Positions 1 through 7,285 of a DNA stretch of 8,956 nt are shown piece by piece (position 1 is the first letter of the stretch; every line of letters begins with the position of its first letter). This stretch comes from Kiritimatiellia bacterium (GTDB taxonomy: Bacteria; Verrucomicrobiota; Kiritimatiellia; JAAZAB01): NCBI GenBank assembly GCA_018400335.1, contig JAGYMT010000048.1:1-8956 (forward strand). Direction: 5' to 3'. The notes beneath the pieces are model-generated. The model saw only the letters and a list, made by a program, of their open reading frames with translations, had not been told where the DNA came from and made no database searches. Made by a program: the position numbers and the translations under genes.

Positions 1-26
1 CCAAAACGAATTTCAAATATATTTGG

Positions 27-2063
27 CTAGTCTTCCGCGGCGGGGGAGGCGGCGGGCAGCAGCGAGTCAAGATCCACCCCGGCATTCCTGAGTTTCTTCG
101 CGACGGCCTCGTTAGATGGGTTAACCGAAAAACTGAACGTCCACCATTCCGCGGCCTCGGCATCTCGTCCGAGCGCTTCAAGTATGTCGCCAAGGTGTTC
201 GGCGATAGTCGGGTCGCCCGGCATGAAGAAAAGCGCGTTTTCGACGTGATCGAGAGCGAGCCCGTAATTTCCCTTCATGTAATATATCCAGCCCAGCGTG
301 TCTATGAAGGCTCCGTTATCGGGGTCCAATTCCAGAGCATGTCCAACGTATTCGAGGGCTATATCCAGGTTGATTCCCCGTTCGGTCCACATGTATGCGA
401 GGTAGTTGAGCGCCTCGGGATTGTTGCTGTCCAGCGCTATGGATCGGGCGAGCATCTGCTCGGCTTTTTCCAGATTGCCCGTTCGCTCCAGGGCTGCACC
501 GTAGTGGAAGAAGAACTCGGCATTGAGCGATATACCCCTGTGGCGGAGGGCGAGCGCTTCAACCTGCGCGAATTCCTCCGCTGCTTCCGCAAACAGGCGA
601 TTGTTGTAGAAGATGAGCGCGAGGTAATAGCGGGCATCCGGTTCGTCAGGCACGATGGCGACGGCCTCCTTCATAACTGCGATGGCATCATCACTCCGGC
701 CCTGATCCATGAGCAGCGATGCGAGTCCGACGTGGAGGTCTGTGATGGAAGGATCAATTTCGATGCCCCGGCTATAGTAGGCGGCCGCCTTGTCGCTCAT
801 CCCTGCACGATGGGCCGCCATTCCGAAATCGAGGAACTGCCCCGCGTTGATGATTGAGCTGTCGTCGGCTTCAACAATGCCGATGAGGCTGTCGAACGCG
901 CCTATCGCCTCCTCGTCATTGCCCGCCATGAGATAGGTGCGGGAGAGGAGATTGAGGAGCTCGGTGTTGCCGGGCAGCTTTTCAAGGCCTTTAAGCAATG
1001 CCGCTGACGCCTTTTCCGGGTCTTCGCCGATATACATGCGGGCGAGCTGGAGATACGGAAGGGGATTGACGCCTGATATGCCGGTGGCCATGTTGTAGTG
1101 CTTAGCCGCGTTTTCCCTGTCATCCATAGCCTCGTAGAGTTCGCCCAGGTAGCAATAGACTTCCGCGTTGTCCGGCTCGCCCGTAACCACCTTTGTGAGT
1201 GACGTAATTGCCCGGTCCTTGTCGTCGAGCGCCATATAGCAGAGAGCCAGTTTCTTGTGGACCTGTATGTCGTCTGGGGTCGAAACGGACAGGCGCTCCA
1301 ATATCTCAGCCGCCTTCGGAAGGTCCCTCTTCATGATATAGAGGTCGCCAAGCCTGTGGAGGTAGTCGGGCGTGAGGTTGTCGAACGGCTGTTGTGCCGC
1401 CTCGCTGTAGAAAAATATGGCCTGATCAAGTTGTGACACGGCCTCTTCCGGATCGGCGGAATGAATGGCGCGGGTATGCAGGTCGCCGAGGTGCCGCAGG
1501 ATCGGCAGGATGTCGTCAACCTTTCCGATGGCCTCTTCAAGAACGGCGAGTTCGCGCTTCTTGTCGCCGCGCCCGGCGTGAATGGACGAGAGCCTGAAAT
1601 AGGCAACGCTGTCGCGCGGGTTAAGCTCGATAGCTTCGAGAATGGTGCGCTCTGCATCGTCGAGACGCTTGAGGGTCTGGTACAGGCTGGAGAGGTACAG
1701 GCGCGCCTTTCCCGAGCCCGGATTCCTGGCGCAACATTGCTCCATCACCTCCGCCGCCTGATCCATCTGGCCGCGTTTGATGTGATAGGAGGCCATGCCC
1801 AGGTGGGCGGAAAGGCTCTCCGGCTCAAGCTCTGCGGCGGCGGCATAGTGCGCCAGAGCTTCGTCGTCCGACATGCCGTCAAGAATGAGACCGATGCTGA
1901 AATTCGCCAGCGCTTCGGCCAGCGCTTCCTGGTCGTGCGCGACCATCAGGTCGTCATCCAGCGGAGAACTGTCCGGGCCCGTCCGGACAATTGTCCGGCA
2001 CCCGGCGCAGAGCAGCGCCGCGATGGAGCAGATATTGAGGAAAATTACAGATCCGTGCCGCAT
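27..2063 (-). CDS. TPR-repeat protein, probable lipoprotein
   Basis: This 678-residue protein is almost entirely tetratricopeptide repeats. About 15 helical-hairpin units run from residue 50 to 655, with recurring patterns such as A-x-LxP and ALxLDPDN (clear units near 66-81, 101-116, 135-150, 300-330, 422-440, 563-582 and 597-614). TPR arrays are protein-binding scaffolds; no enzyme motif is visible. The N-terminus has a basic residue, a hydrophobic stretch (8-20) and an AGC triplet ending at Cys22, which reads as a lipobox, though position -3 is Cys rather than Leu. Lipidation is therefore likely but not certain, and a plain signal peptide is the alternative. The C-terminal TPR block (about 549-650, with ALNYLAYMW and DTLGWIYY) resembles that of many Gram-negative TPR lipoproteins. 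The ATG start was chosen because it gives the signal sequence; the Shine-Dalgarno match is weak (only AGG). It is the last gene of the hisG unit, 19 bp after the bS22-like stop. The partner is unknown. Confidence 0.85.
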   Translation of the reverse strand: MRHGSVIFLNICSIAALLCAGCRTIVRTGPDSSPLDDDLMVAHDQEALAEALANFSIGLILDGMSDDEALAHYAAAAELEPESLSAHLGMASYHIKRGQMDQAAEVMEQCCARNPGSGKARLYLSSLYQTLKRLDDAERTILEAIELNPRDSVAYFRLSSIHAGRGDKKRELAVLEEAIGKVDDILPILRHLGDLHTRAIHSADPEEAVSQLDQAIFFYSEAAQQPFDNLTPDYLHRLGDLYIMKRDLPKAAEILERLSVSTPDDIQVHKKLALCYMALDDKDRAITSLTKVVTGEPDNAEVYCYLGELYEAMDDRENAAKHYNMATGISGVNPLPYLQLARMYIGEDPEKASAALLKGLEKLPGNTELLNLLSRTYLMAGNDEEAIGAFDSLIGIVEADDSSIINAGQFLDFGMAAHRAGMSDKAAAYYSRGIEIDPSITDLHVGLASLLMDQGRSDDAIAVMKEAVAIVPDEPDARYYLALIFYNNRLFAEAAEEFAQVEALALRHRGISLNAEFFFHYGAALERTGNLEKAEQMLARSIALDSNNPEALNYLAYMWTERGINLDIALEYVGHALELDPDNGAFIDTLGWIYYMKGNYGLALDHVENALFFMPGDPTIAEHLGDILEALGRDAEAAEWWTFSFSVNPSNEAVAKKLRNAGVDLDSLLPAASPAAED

Positions 2064-2082
2064 GGCCTGTTATCACGGGCCA

Positions 2083-2178
2083 TCATTTATTGATGTTTTT
2101 GTGACGATCCGCCTTCAAACGCTTGCTGCGTTTGTGCTTAGACATCTTCTTGTCGCGCCATTTTTTTACTGAGCCCAT
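2083..2178 (-). CDS. bS22/mS38-like small ribosomal protein (AURKAIP1/COX24-domain)
   Basis: This tiny gene codes for 31 residues: it opens MGSVKKWRDKKMSKHK, continues RSKRLKAD and ends RHKNINK. The composition is extremely basic (15 Lys/Arg). The order MGSV, then KKMSKHK, then KRLK, then RHK matches the bacterial AURKAIP1/COX24-domain (formerly DUF1713) family. Members include mycobacterial bS22 and the core of mitochondrial mS38 (AURKAIP1), which sit on the small ribosomal subunit near the decoding site. The start is well supported: a perfect AAAGGAG (2183-2189) lies 4 bases before the ATG. It is 40 bp downstream of hisG and 19 bp upstream of the TPR gene, all in one direction, so it is probably co-transcribed. 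The gene is short enough that length-filtered gene callers would miss it. Family assignment is from pattern recognition and is fairly secure; its presence in this organism's ribosome is inference. Confidence 0.87.
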   Translation of the reverse strand: MGSVKKWRDKKMSKHKRSKRLKADRHKNINK

Positions 2179-2218
2179 TTATCTCCTTTCATTATGAAAC
2201 TTACACCATGTCTGCCGG

Positions 2219-3091
2219 CTATGCAATAACCTTGTTCAGCGGGATCTCGATTATTCCCTCCGCCCCGGCAGACTTGAGGCGCGGGATAATCTCCCTCACG
2301 ATATTTTCCTGTACCACGGTTTCAACGGCAACCCATCCGGAAGTGCTCAGCGGGTTAACCGTGGGTGCGTGAAGGGCCGGCAGGATTTTGGCGATGGCCT
2401 TGACCTTGCGGGCCGGCACGTTCATCTTGAGAAGACCGGCGGTTTCAGCCGCCAGTGCGCCTTTGAGGAGTATGGCGAGCTGTTCGATCTTCGTCCGCTT
2501 CCATTTGTTTTTCCACGCCGCCTTGCATGCTATCAGCCTAGTGGTTGACTCCAGAACCGTGGCCACTATCCTGAGATTATTTGCGCGCAGCGAAGACCCG
2601 GTCTCGGTCAGCTCAACGATGGCGTCGGCCAGTTCGGGCGCTTTGACCTCGGTGGCGCCCCATGAGAATTCCACCTCGGCGCTTATGCGGTGCTTCTCTA
2701 AAAAGCGCCGGGTAAGCCCCACGGCCTCCGTTGCGATTCGCTTGCCCTTCAAGTCCTTTATGACCGTGATGGGCGAATTGTTCGGAACGGCAACGACCCA
2801 CTTGACCGGACGCATCCCCTGCTTCGCATAGATGAGCTCGGCAACCTCGACGACGTCCGACCCGTTTTCGACGATCCAGTCGTGCCCGGTTATGCCCGCA
2901 TCGAGAAACGCATGCTCGACATAGCGGCTGATTTCCTGGGCGCGGATGAGCCGCACCTCAAGCTCGGGATCATTGACTGAAGGCACATAGGAGCGCGACC
3001 CCGTCGCCACGGTGAACCCCGCATTCTTCATCAGTTGAAAAGTAGACTCCTGAAGGCTGCCCTTCGGAAGTCCAAGCACAAGTTTTTCCAT
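2219..3091 (-). CDS. hisG: ATP phosphoribosyltransferase, long form (HisG)
   Basis: HisG catalyses the first, committed step of histidine synthesis in the cytoplasm: ATP + PRPP gives phosphoribosyl-ATP and pyrophosphate. At 290 residues this is the long form with its own C-terminal regulatory domain, so no HisZ partner is needed. Visible landmarks are the N-terminal GLPKGSL (7-13), GITGHD (66-71), and the PRPP-binding signature [13 protein letters not shown] (156-168). The C-terminal ACT-like domain that binds the feedback inhibitor histidine spans about 213-290 and includes [18 protein letters not shown] and GWVAVE. The ATG has a good Shine-Dalgarno (AGGA, 3098-3101) 6 bases upstream. A promoter and palindrome lie just before it. 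No other his gene is in the window, so the pathway genes are scattered or lie elsewhere. All signature regions look intact. Confidence 0.95.
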   Translation of the reverse strand: MEKLVLGLPKGSLQESTFQLMKNAGFTVATGSRSYVPSVNDPELEVRLIRAQEISRYVEHAFLDAGITGHDWIVENGSDVVEVAELIYAKQGMRPVKWVVAVPNNSPITVIKDLKGKRIATEAVGLTRRFLEKHRISAEVEFSWGATEVKAPELADAIVELTETGSSLRANNLRIVATVLESTTRLIACKAAWKNKWKRTKIEQLAILLKGALAAETAGLLKMNVPARKVKAIAKILPALHAPTVNPLSTSGWVAVETVVQENIVREIIPRLKSAGAEGIIEIPLNKVIA

Positions 3092-3106
3092 AGATATTCC
3101 TGTCTT

Positions 3107-3120
3107 TGTTTTATAAAACA
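3107..3120. promoter_or_regulatory. 14-bp perfect palindrome, candidate hisG operator
   Basis: TGTTTTATAAAACA reads identically on both strands. It lies just downstream of the predicted hisG -10 box (3127-3132), covering about +1 to +14 of the expected transcript, and ends 6 bp before the Shine-Dalgarno. A dimeric repressor bound here would block transcription start. The palindrome is directly visible; the operator role is inference, and no matching regulator is encoded in the window. Confidence 0.45.
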
Positions 3121-3126
3121 GCGGGA

Positions 3127-3154
3127 ATTATAGCCATACCCGCCTCGCTGTCCA
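3127..3154 (-). promoter_or_regulatory. Sigma70-type promoter for hisG
   Basis: On the minus strand a -35 box TGGACA (3154-3149, 5 of 6 consensus bases) is followed after 16 bp by a perfect -10 box TATAAT (3132-3127). It falls in the 71-bp gap between the AsmA-like stop and the hisG ATG, giving a start near 3120 and a leader of about 30 bases. It would drive hisG, the bS22-like gene and probably the TPR gene. Confidence 0.7.
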
Positions 3155-3162
3155 TCACGAAA

Positions 3163-6100
3163 TTACCGTCCCAGCCATTTTTTGAGCAGCTTCTCGCCTT
3201 CCTGAATTCCTCTTTCGATCAGTTCTTTGTCCTCGCCGGAGGCCTTTTCCTTCAGTTTTTCGAGCCCCGCAGCCGCGGCGGTGCGCGCGGCTTCTTCCAG
3301 AAATCGGCTCTTGTCGAACTCCGGCTTCTTGACCGTTCCGGTGACGGGGAGGGTGATGCTTCGTCCCTCGAGATAGCGATACGCGCTTTCGCCCACCATT
3401 CCGGGCGTGAAGGGCAGCCGCGCGACATAGTCCAGCGTTCCGTCAAGGCCGGCTGAACCCGAGATAATTATATCGAACCCGCCGGCCTTAAGCGTGAGCG
3501 GATCGGTGTGTATTCTCCCGTTGCGGTGCGTGGATTGCACATCCTGATCCGGCACGGTCAGCGTCTCATCCTGAAGGTTTGCGAGCGAGAGTATGTCGAA
3601 AAGCATTCCTGCCGACCCGAACGATACGTTTCTGAATGAGGAGATGCAGTCGAACTCCACAAGCGACGGATCCGGCTTGCCGAAGGGGAATCGGAACCGG
3701 TTCATCTGCGCGCTCACGGAACCCGTTGAGACGGCGCAACCCCTGAGCAACGGGCTTATGAACGCGAGCATTTCGTTCACCATTCCGTCGGTGAGCCGCA
3801 CTCCCTGCAACACGCGGGTGTTGTCCGGGATTGCAGCCACGAGCGGGTCCCCGGCCGCATTCACGCGTAACGGGAGAAGAAGTTTCCCCTCGTTCACCGC
3901 CGTTTCGACATCAAGCTCGGCCAGGGCGCGGTCCAGACGGAACGGCAGCTTGATGCCGCTGAGTTGCATTCCCATCAGGTTTGCCGACTCAAGGGCCAGC
4001 AGGAAATCGGCGCTGGTCCCCGCCAGCCGTTCGTCAGGCGAGCCGATGCGCGGCGCCGAAAGGCGCCCCGTGACGCGAAGGCTCTTATCGAGCGAGAGCT
4101 TGGTCTCGTGGCGGAAGGCAAAAGGCGCGAGGTTGATGTCGAGATCGCTAATATTCAGGGTGTCATCCGTCAGAGAGCATTTCATGGAAGCCGCGATGTC
4201 GCCGGAGAGGTCGAGATCTCCTTGCGGGCCGCCCAGCGCGCTCATGAGCGGCATGAGACGGGCGAAGCTGGATTCCATCTTGATCGCCGCGGTCTCGATT
4301 GAGAGGCCGGCATCCGGGACGTTACGGATGCCGCTGCCGCGCAGGGTGAGGGAGCCCATGTCCGAGTTGAATCCGACTGACAACATTGGTATGCCGCGCA
4401 GCTTCGTCCCTTCATCAATCTCAGTATCCGCGTTCAATTTGAGCAGCGCGGCATTCAAGACAATGGGGGCAGGGGTCATTCCGGTCAGAGTTGAATTCGA
4501 AAGCGATCCGTGCAGGGAGAATGCCGCGGTCCCGGCGCCGGAGAGTGAGATTTCCGTTTGGAGCGCCAGCATTCCTGATGCTGACCTGCCTGCGGCTTCT
4601 ATGAACTTGGCAACCTCTCGGGAGATTTTCGCAAGATCAGCCGTGGCGGATAGTTTTGCCGACTTCATATCAGCGGCGCCGCGGAGCGAGAGAGGGCTGG
4701 AAATGAGTTCGAAAGCTTCTATGCTGAACACCTCTTTCCCGGCGTTGCCCTTCACGGACAGCGAAACGGGGTGGGGGAATGCGATTTCGCGTCCGCTGCG
4801 GAGCGCCGCCAGTTCATTAGCGGAGAGCGTGGCGTCGAAAATGATTAAGCCGTTTGAAGAAGCAAGCGAGGCGGCGAGGTCAAGCGATCCTTTTGAGAGG
4901 GAGAAGTCCTTGTCCATCTTCAGTGTGGCGGGCAGGAGTTTCGCCGCCTCGGCGGCATCCAGCCGGCCTGTTGCCGAGATGTTCAGGTCCGGGATTTGTC
5001 CTGCGGCTTGCGGGAGCGCCGTTGAGCCGCTGATGTCTGCATCGAGCAGTTCGGACGTAAGGACGCAACGCGCTATTTCTATTGCGTGCCCGGCCCGCCT
5101 GACATCGAACTCCAGCGTGACCTGCTTGAACGACGGAGTGTCGGTTCCGAGGATTCCGCCTGCCGCGGCGAGGTCGGACAGCTCAACGGATCCGCTGGCC
5201 TTCAGCGAGGAGGCGCCTTTCATCGCAGCGCTTACTCGCAAGCCGGCAAGTCCGCGCAAGATCGGCGCCCCCGGCGGAAGCGCCGCGAACGCCATGACGG
5301 GCTCGATCTCAAGCGCCACCAGTTGGGCGTTCAGATTCACCGTGGCGGCTTCGATGAGGTTCGTCCTGCCTTCCATGGAAATAGCTGCATCTCCGTCAAG
5401 AGTCAGCCTCCCGTGCTCGTTGGTGAGACGGAGCGCGGCGAACGGCGCTTCCGGAAGCATCACGGCCAGCACGCGCAGCGTTCCGCGCAAGTCGGATTCG
5501 GCCTGGAAACGAAGGGCGGCGGCGGAGATCGTGTTGGATTCGGTCAAGGTCCCGGAGCCGGAAGCCGAGGCGGTGAGGGAATCAGAGTCCACGATCAGCT
5601 TTGAAAGCGCCAGGTTGGTCCCGCGTCTTGAAGCCGTCAGTTCGAGTTCGATGGAATCGAGCCCGGCAAGCGCCGCTTTGTCGCCAGTCGGCGACGCGGG
5701 CCAGACCGCGAAGGAGCCGTCGGCGTCCAGCGCGTTGACTCCGTCCATGCTCGCGTTCATCGCGCCGCTGAGCACCATGGCGACATCCGGCAGGTCGTCC
5801 CTGCCCTCCGATAATATCCTGCTCGTGGATGCGGCGTTCCAGTCGGTTATCTTCAGGGACAGGCTGCACTTAATCGAGTCGGGATCAAAGATTCCGTCCG
5901 GCAGCAGGTGAACGTTGCCTGTTACGTCAATTGTGCCGCCCTCCGCGCTGGAGCACGCCGAGGCGGTAACGGAAAAGGGCGCGGCGAGCGATTCCAGCTT
6001 TGACAGCGCGTTCAGATCGCTCACGAGGAACTCGGCGCCCTTTCTGATGCGGCCCCTGAATATGTTCACACCGCCCTTGAGCGGTGCGTCAACCGGCTGG

Positions 6101-6471
6101 CCGGGCTTTGCGGTTTTGAAGGCATACGCGGCCCGGGCCATCTCCGGGATCGTGAAACTCAGCGTTATACCTTCAGCTTCCAGTGAGAGATCCGATGCGC
6201 CCGGAGTGAAACGGATGCCTTCGAACCTGATTCCCCTGTTCCACGAAAAGAACCAGGATTCGACGCGAGCATCCCCGTCAATGCGGCTGTTGATCGCCGC
6301 GAGTGCGGCCCGCCTGGCCATGTCGGTTGACAGGATGCGCGGGGCGAAGAAGATGAGAGCCGCTGCCGCGCCCAGGAACAGGAGCAGAAGAACGGACAGG
6401 CGCGCTCTTCGCCGGCGCGGCAGAACCGCTGTTTCCTCTCTGGCATCGGTTTTCGTTTCCTCTTGTTTCAT
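3163..6471 (-). CDS. AsmA-like large inner-membrane-anchored envelope protein
   Basis: This 1102-residue protein has a basic cytoplasmic N-terminus (RRRRAR, 19-24), one membrane segment (about 26-44) and a very long periplasmic part. That part is rich in alternating beta-strand patterns of the type LxLxGxx and IxGSAxL. The layout is typical of the AsmA/TamB/YhdP group, whose members form long beta-grooves thought to carry phospholipids between inner and outer membranes. The C-terminus (about 996-1050) has the GSAGLDGTLDY, PFTPGMVG and ITLPVTGTVKKPEFD pattern characteristic of AsmA-like C-terminal domains. A charged amphipathic helix (about 1054-1102) follows. The ATG at 6471 is preferred to the GTG two codons upstream because GGAG (centred near 6480) is 7 bases from the ATG but only 1 from the GTG. 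The gene lies 56 bp after the beta-barrel gene and is probably transcribed with it. Which subfamily it belongs to, and its cargo, cannot be told from sequence alone. Confidence 0.82.
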   Translation of the reverse strand: MKQEETKTDAREETAVLPRRRRARLSVLLLLFLGAAAALIFFAPRILSTDMARRAALAAINSRIDGDARVESWFFSWNRGIRFEGIRFTPGASDLSLEAEGITLSFTIPEMARAAYAFKTAKPGQPVDAPLKGGVNIFRGRIRKGAEFLVSDLNALSKLESLAAPFSVTASACSSAEGGTIDVTGNVHLLPDGIFDPDSIKCSLSLKITDWNAASTSRILSEGRDDLPDVAMVLSGAMNASMDGVNALDADGSFAVWPASPTGDKAALAGLDSIELELTASRRGTNLALSKLIVDSDSLTASASGSGTLTESNTISAAALRFQAESDLRGTLRVLAVMLPEAPFAALRLTNEHGRLTLDGDAAISMEGRTNLIEAATVNLNAQLVALEIEPVMAFAALPPGAPILRGLAGLRVSAAMKGASSLKASGSVELSDLAAAGGILGTDTPSFKQVTLEFDVRRAGHAIEIARCVLTSELLDADISGSTALPQAAGQIPDLNISATGRLDAAEAAKLLPATLKMDKDFSLSKGSLDLAASLASSNGLIIFDATLSANELAALRSGREIAFPHPVSLSVKGNAGKEVFSIEAFELISSPLSLRGAADMKSAKLSATADLAKISREVAKFIEAAGRSASGMLALQTEISLSGAGTAAFSLHGSLSNSTLTGMTPAPIVLNAALLKLNADTEIDEGTKLRGIPMLSVGFNSDMGSLTLRGSGIRNVPDAGLSIETAAIKMESSFARLMPLMSALGGPQGDLDLSGDIAASMKCSLTDDTLNISDLDINLAPFAFRHETKLSLDKSLRVTGRLSAPRIGSPDERLAGTSADFLLALESANLMGMQLSGIKLPFRLDRALAELDVETAVNEGKLLLPLRVNAAGDPLVAAIPDNTRVLQGVRLTDGMVNEMLAFISPLLRGCAVSTGSVSAQMNRFRFPFGKPDPSLVEFDCISSFRNVSFGSAGMLFDILSLANLQDETLTVPDQDVQSTHRNGRIHTDPLTLKAGGFDIIISGSAGLDGTLDYVARLPFTPGMVGESAYRYLEGRSITLPVTGTVKKPEFDKSRFLEEAARTAAAAGLEKLKEKASGEDKELIERGIQEGEKLLKKWLGR

Positions 6472-6527
6472 GATCACGCTCCCCGATGCAATTCTTCAGC
6501 GGCGCCGCGTCCGTGCGAATGCGCGAT

Positions 6528-7061
6528 TCAGAACGCGAAGCGCACCTGTCCGCCGAGTGTAATAGTGTCGGTGTCCAGGTTCTTCCATGCATCGTCATCG
6601 AAGTTGGTGAAGTAGTAGTTCGCGTTGAGGTCCAGCCTCAGGCCGGGAAGGATTTCGAGATCGAGCCCGGCGCGCGCGATGAAGAAAGGATCGGCGAAAG
6701 TCTGGTCGAGATCGCTCGCATAGGCCGTGCCTATCCCGATCGCGGCATATATTATTGTCGCGAGCCCCACGAATGCCTGGGGCGAAACCGTAACTTCTTT
6801 CGACCCATAGTAACCGTCGGGAAATATCTCGGCGCCCAGTTCGAGCTTGAGGAGCGAGTATGCATACTGGTAGCTGACGAGCCACGAGAGGCCGTCGCTG
6901 TCAAAACTCTTGTCATCCTTGATCTGGTCAATGGTTCTCCAGTAATGGACGCCGCCCCCGATTCGATGGCTGCCCTGCTCCTGGGCCGGCGCCGTTCCCG
7001 TCATAATGGCTATTGCCGCCAGCCCTGTGAGCAGTCGCACGGAAATCGTTTTTGATGACAT
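6528..7061 (-). CDS. Small outer-membrane beta-barrel protein
   Basis: This is a 177-residue secreted protein. It has a signal peptide with a short basic start, a hydrophobic core (about 10-20) and an APA cleavage site after residue 26, giving a mature protein of about 151 residues. The mature part shows alternating polar/hydrophobic strands (GGGVHYW 35-41, LSWLVSYQYAY 58-68, LLKLELGAEIF 70-80, IIYAAIGIGTAY 103-114, LRLDLNANYYF 141-151, ITLGGQVRFAF 167-177). The last residue is Phe, as in proteins inserted by the BAM machine. The length suits an 8-stranded OmpA/OmpX-like barrel. The start was placed at 7061 rather than the longer in-frame extension because it yields the signal peptide and has a strong AAGGGGGG Shine-Dalgarno (about 7069-7076). 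The extension would read through the promoter region. No specific function is recognised; a structural or permeability role is likely. It probably leads the AsmA-like gene in one transcript. Confidence 0.83.
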   Translation of the reverse strand: MSSKTISVRLLTGLAAIAIMTGTAPAQEQGSHRIGGGVHYWRTIDQIKDDKSFDSDGLSWLVSYQYAYSLLKLELGAEIFPDGYYGSKEVTVSPQAFVGLATIIYAAIGIGTAYASDLDQTFADPFFIARAGLDLEILPGLRLDLNANYYFTNFDDDAWKNLDTDTITLGGQVRFAF

Positions 7062-7109
7062 TCTCGTTCCCCCCTTATTCGGTGTTTTTTGAAAGACGCA
7101 ATAAATGAA

Positions 7110-7137
7110 ATAATAACCGGTTGCCGGAAAATCGCAA
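7110..7137 (-). promoter_or_regulatory. Candidate promoter for the beta-barrel/AsmA-like genes
   Basis: On the minus strand TTGCGA (7137-7132, 4 of 6) is followed after 16 bp by TATTAT (7115-7110, 5 of 6). It lies 49 bp before the beta-barrel ATG. This is the best match in that AT-rich region but weaker than the rpmB and hisG promoters. Confidence 0.45.
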
Positions 7138-7139
7138 CC
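7119..7139. promoter_or_regulatory. Inverted repeat inside the beta-barrel promoter
   Basis: GGTTGC (7119-7124) and GCAACC (7134-7139) are exact inverted arms separated by 9 bp. The dyad covers the spacer and -35 box of the candidate minus-strand promoter, a position where a regulator would compete with RNA polymerase. The operator role is inference. Confidence 0.3.
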
Positions 7140-7200
7140 AAAGAATAGAGGCAAAGAATAAAGAATAATTTCCCGGGAATAAATGCTTGTTGCTTTTTGC

Positions 7201-7228
7201 TTGCATACCATCAATCTTGCCCTATAAT
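7201..7228 (+). promoter_or_regulatory. Sigma70-type promoter for rpmB
   Basis: TTGCAT (7201-7206, 4 of 6) is followed after 16 bp by a perfect TATAAT (7223-7228). The start would fall near 7235, leaving a leader of about 50 bases before the rpmB ATG. Upstream (7140-7180) is AT-rich with three AAAGAATA copies (7140, 7153, 7160), which could act as an UP-like element. Confidence 0.7.
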
Positions 7229-7285
7229 TCCGCGCATTAACTGGTCTGAGAAAGCCGGTGCTGGTGCTTGTAGATAGGAGTGAAT

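Noticed and set aside
1..26. AT-rich palindrome CAAATATATTTG (14-25) just after the TPR stop, considered as a terminator
   Set aside because: The stem is A/T only with almost no loop and no T run; the window edge prevents a better reading.
195..2172. Several plus-strand frames over the TPR gene (for example 195-857, 1461-2093, 1873-2172)
   Set aside because: These are antisense shadows of the TPR gene and the bS22-like gene, with no family resemblance or ribosome-binding site.
4052..4067. GGCGCC-GAAA-GGCGCC hairpin
   Set aside because: It lies inside the AsmA-like coding region and has no T tract. GGCGCC is itself a palindrome common in GC-rich codons.
3593..5911. A 772-codon open frame on the plus strand, antisense to the AsmA-like gene
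   Set aside because: It is a GC-driven shadow: Ser/Ala/Arg-rich with no domain pattern, no Shine-Dalgarno and fully inside a well-supported gene on the other strand.
6499..6508. GCGGCGCCGC palindrome in the gap between the barrel and AsmA-like genes, considered as a terminator
   Set aside because: There is no U run after it on either strand and the stem has no loop, so it is not a credible intrinsic terminator.
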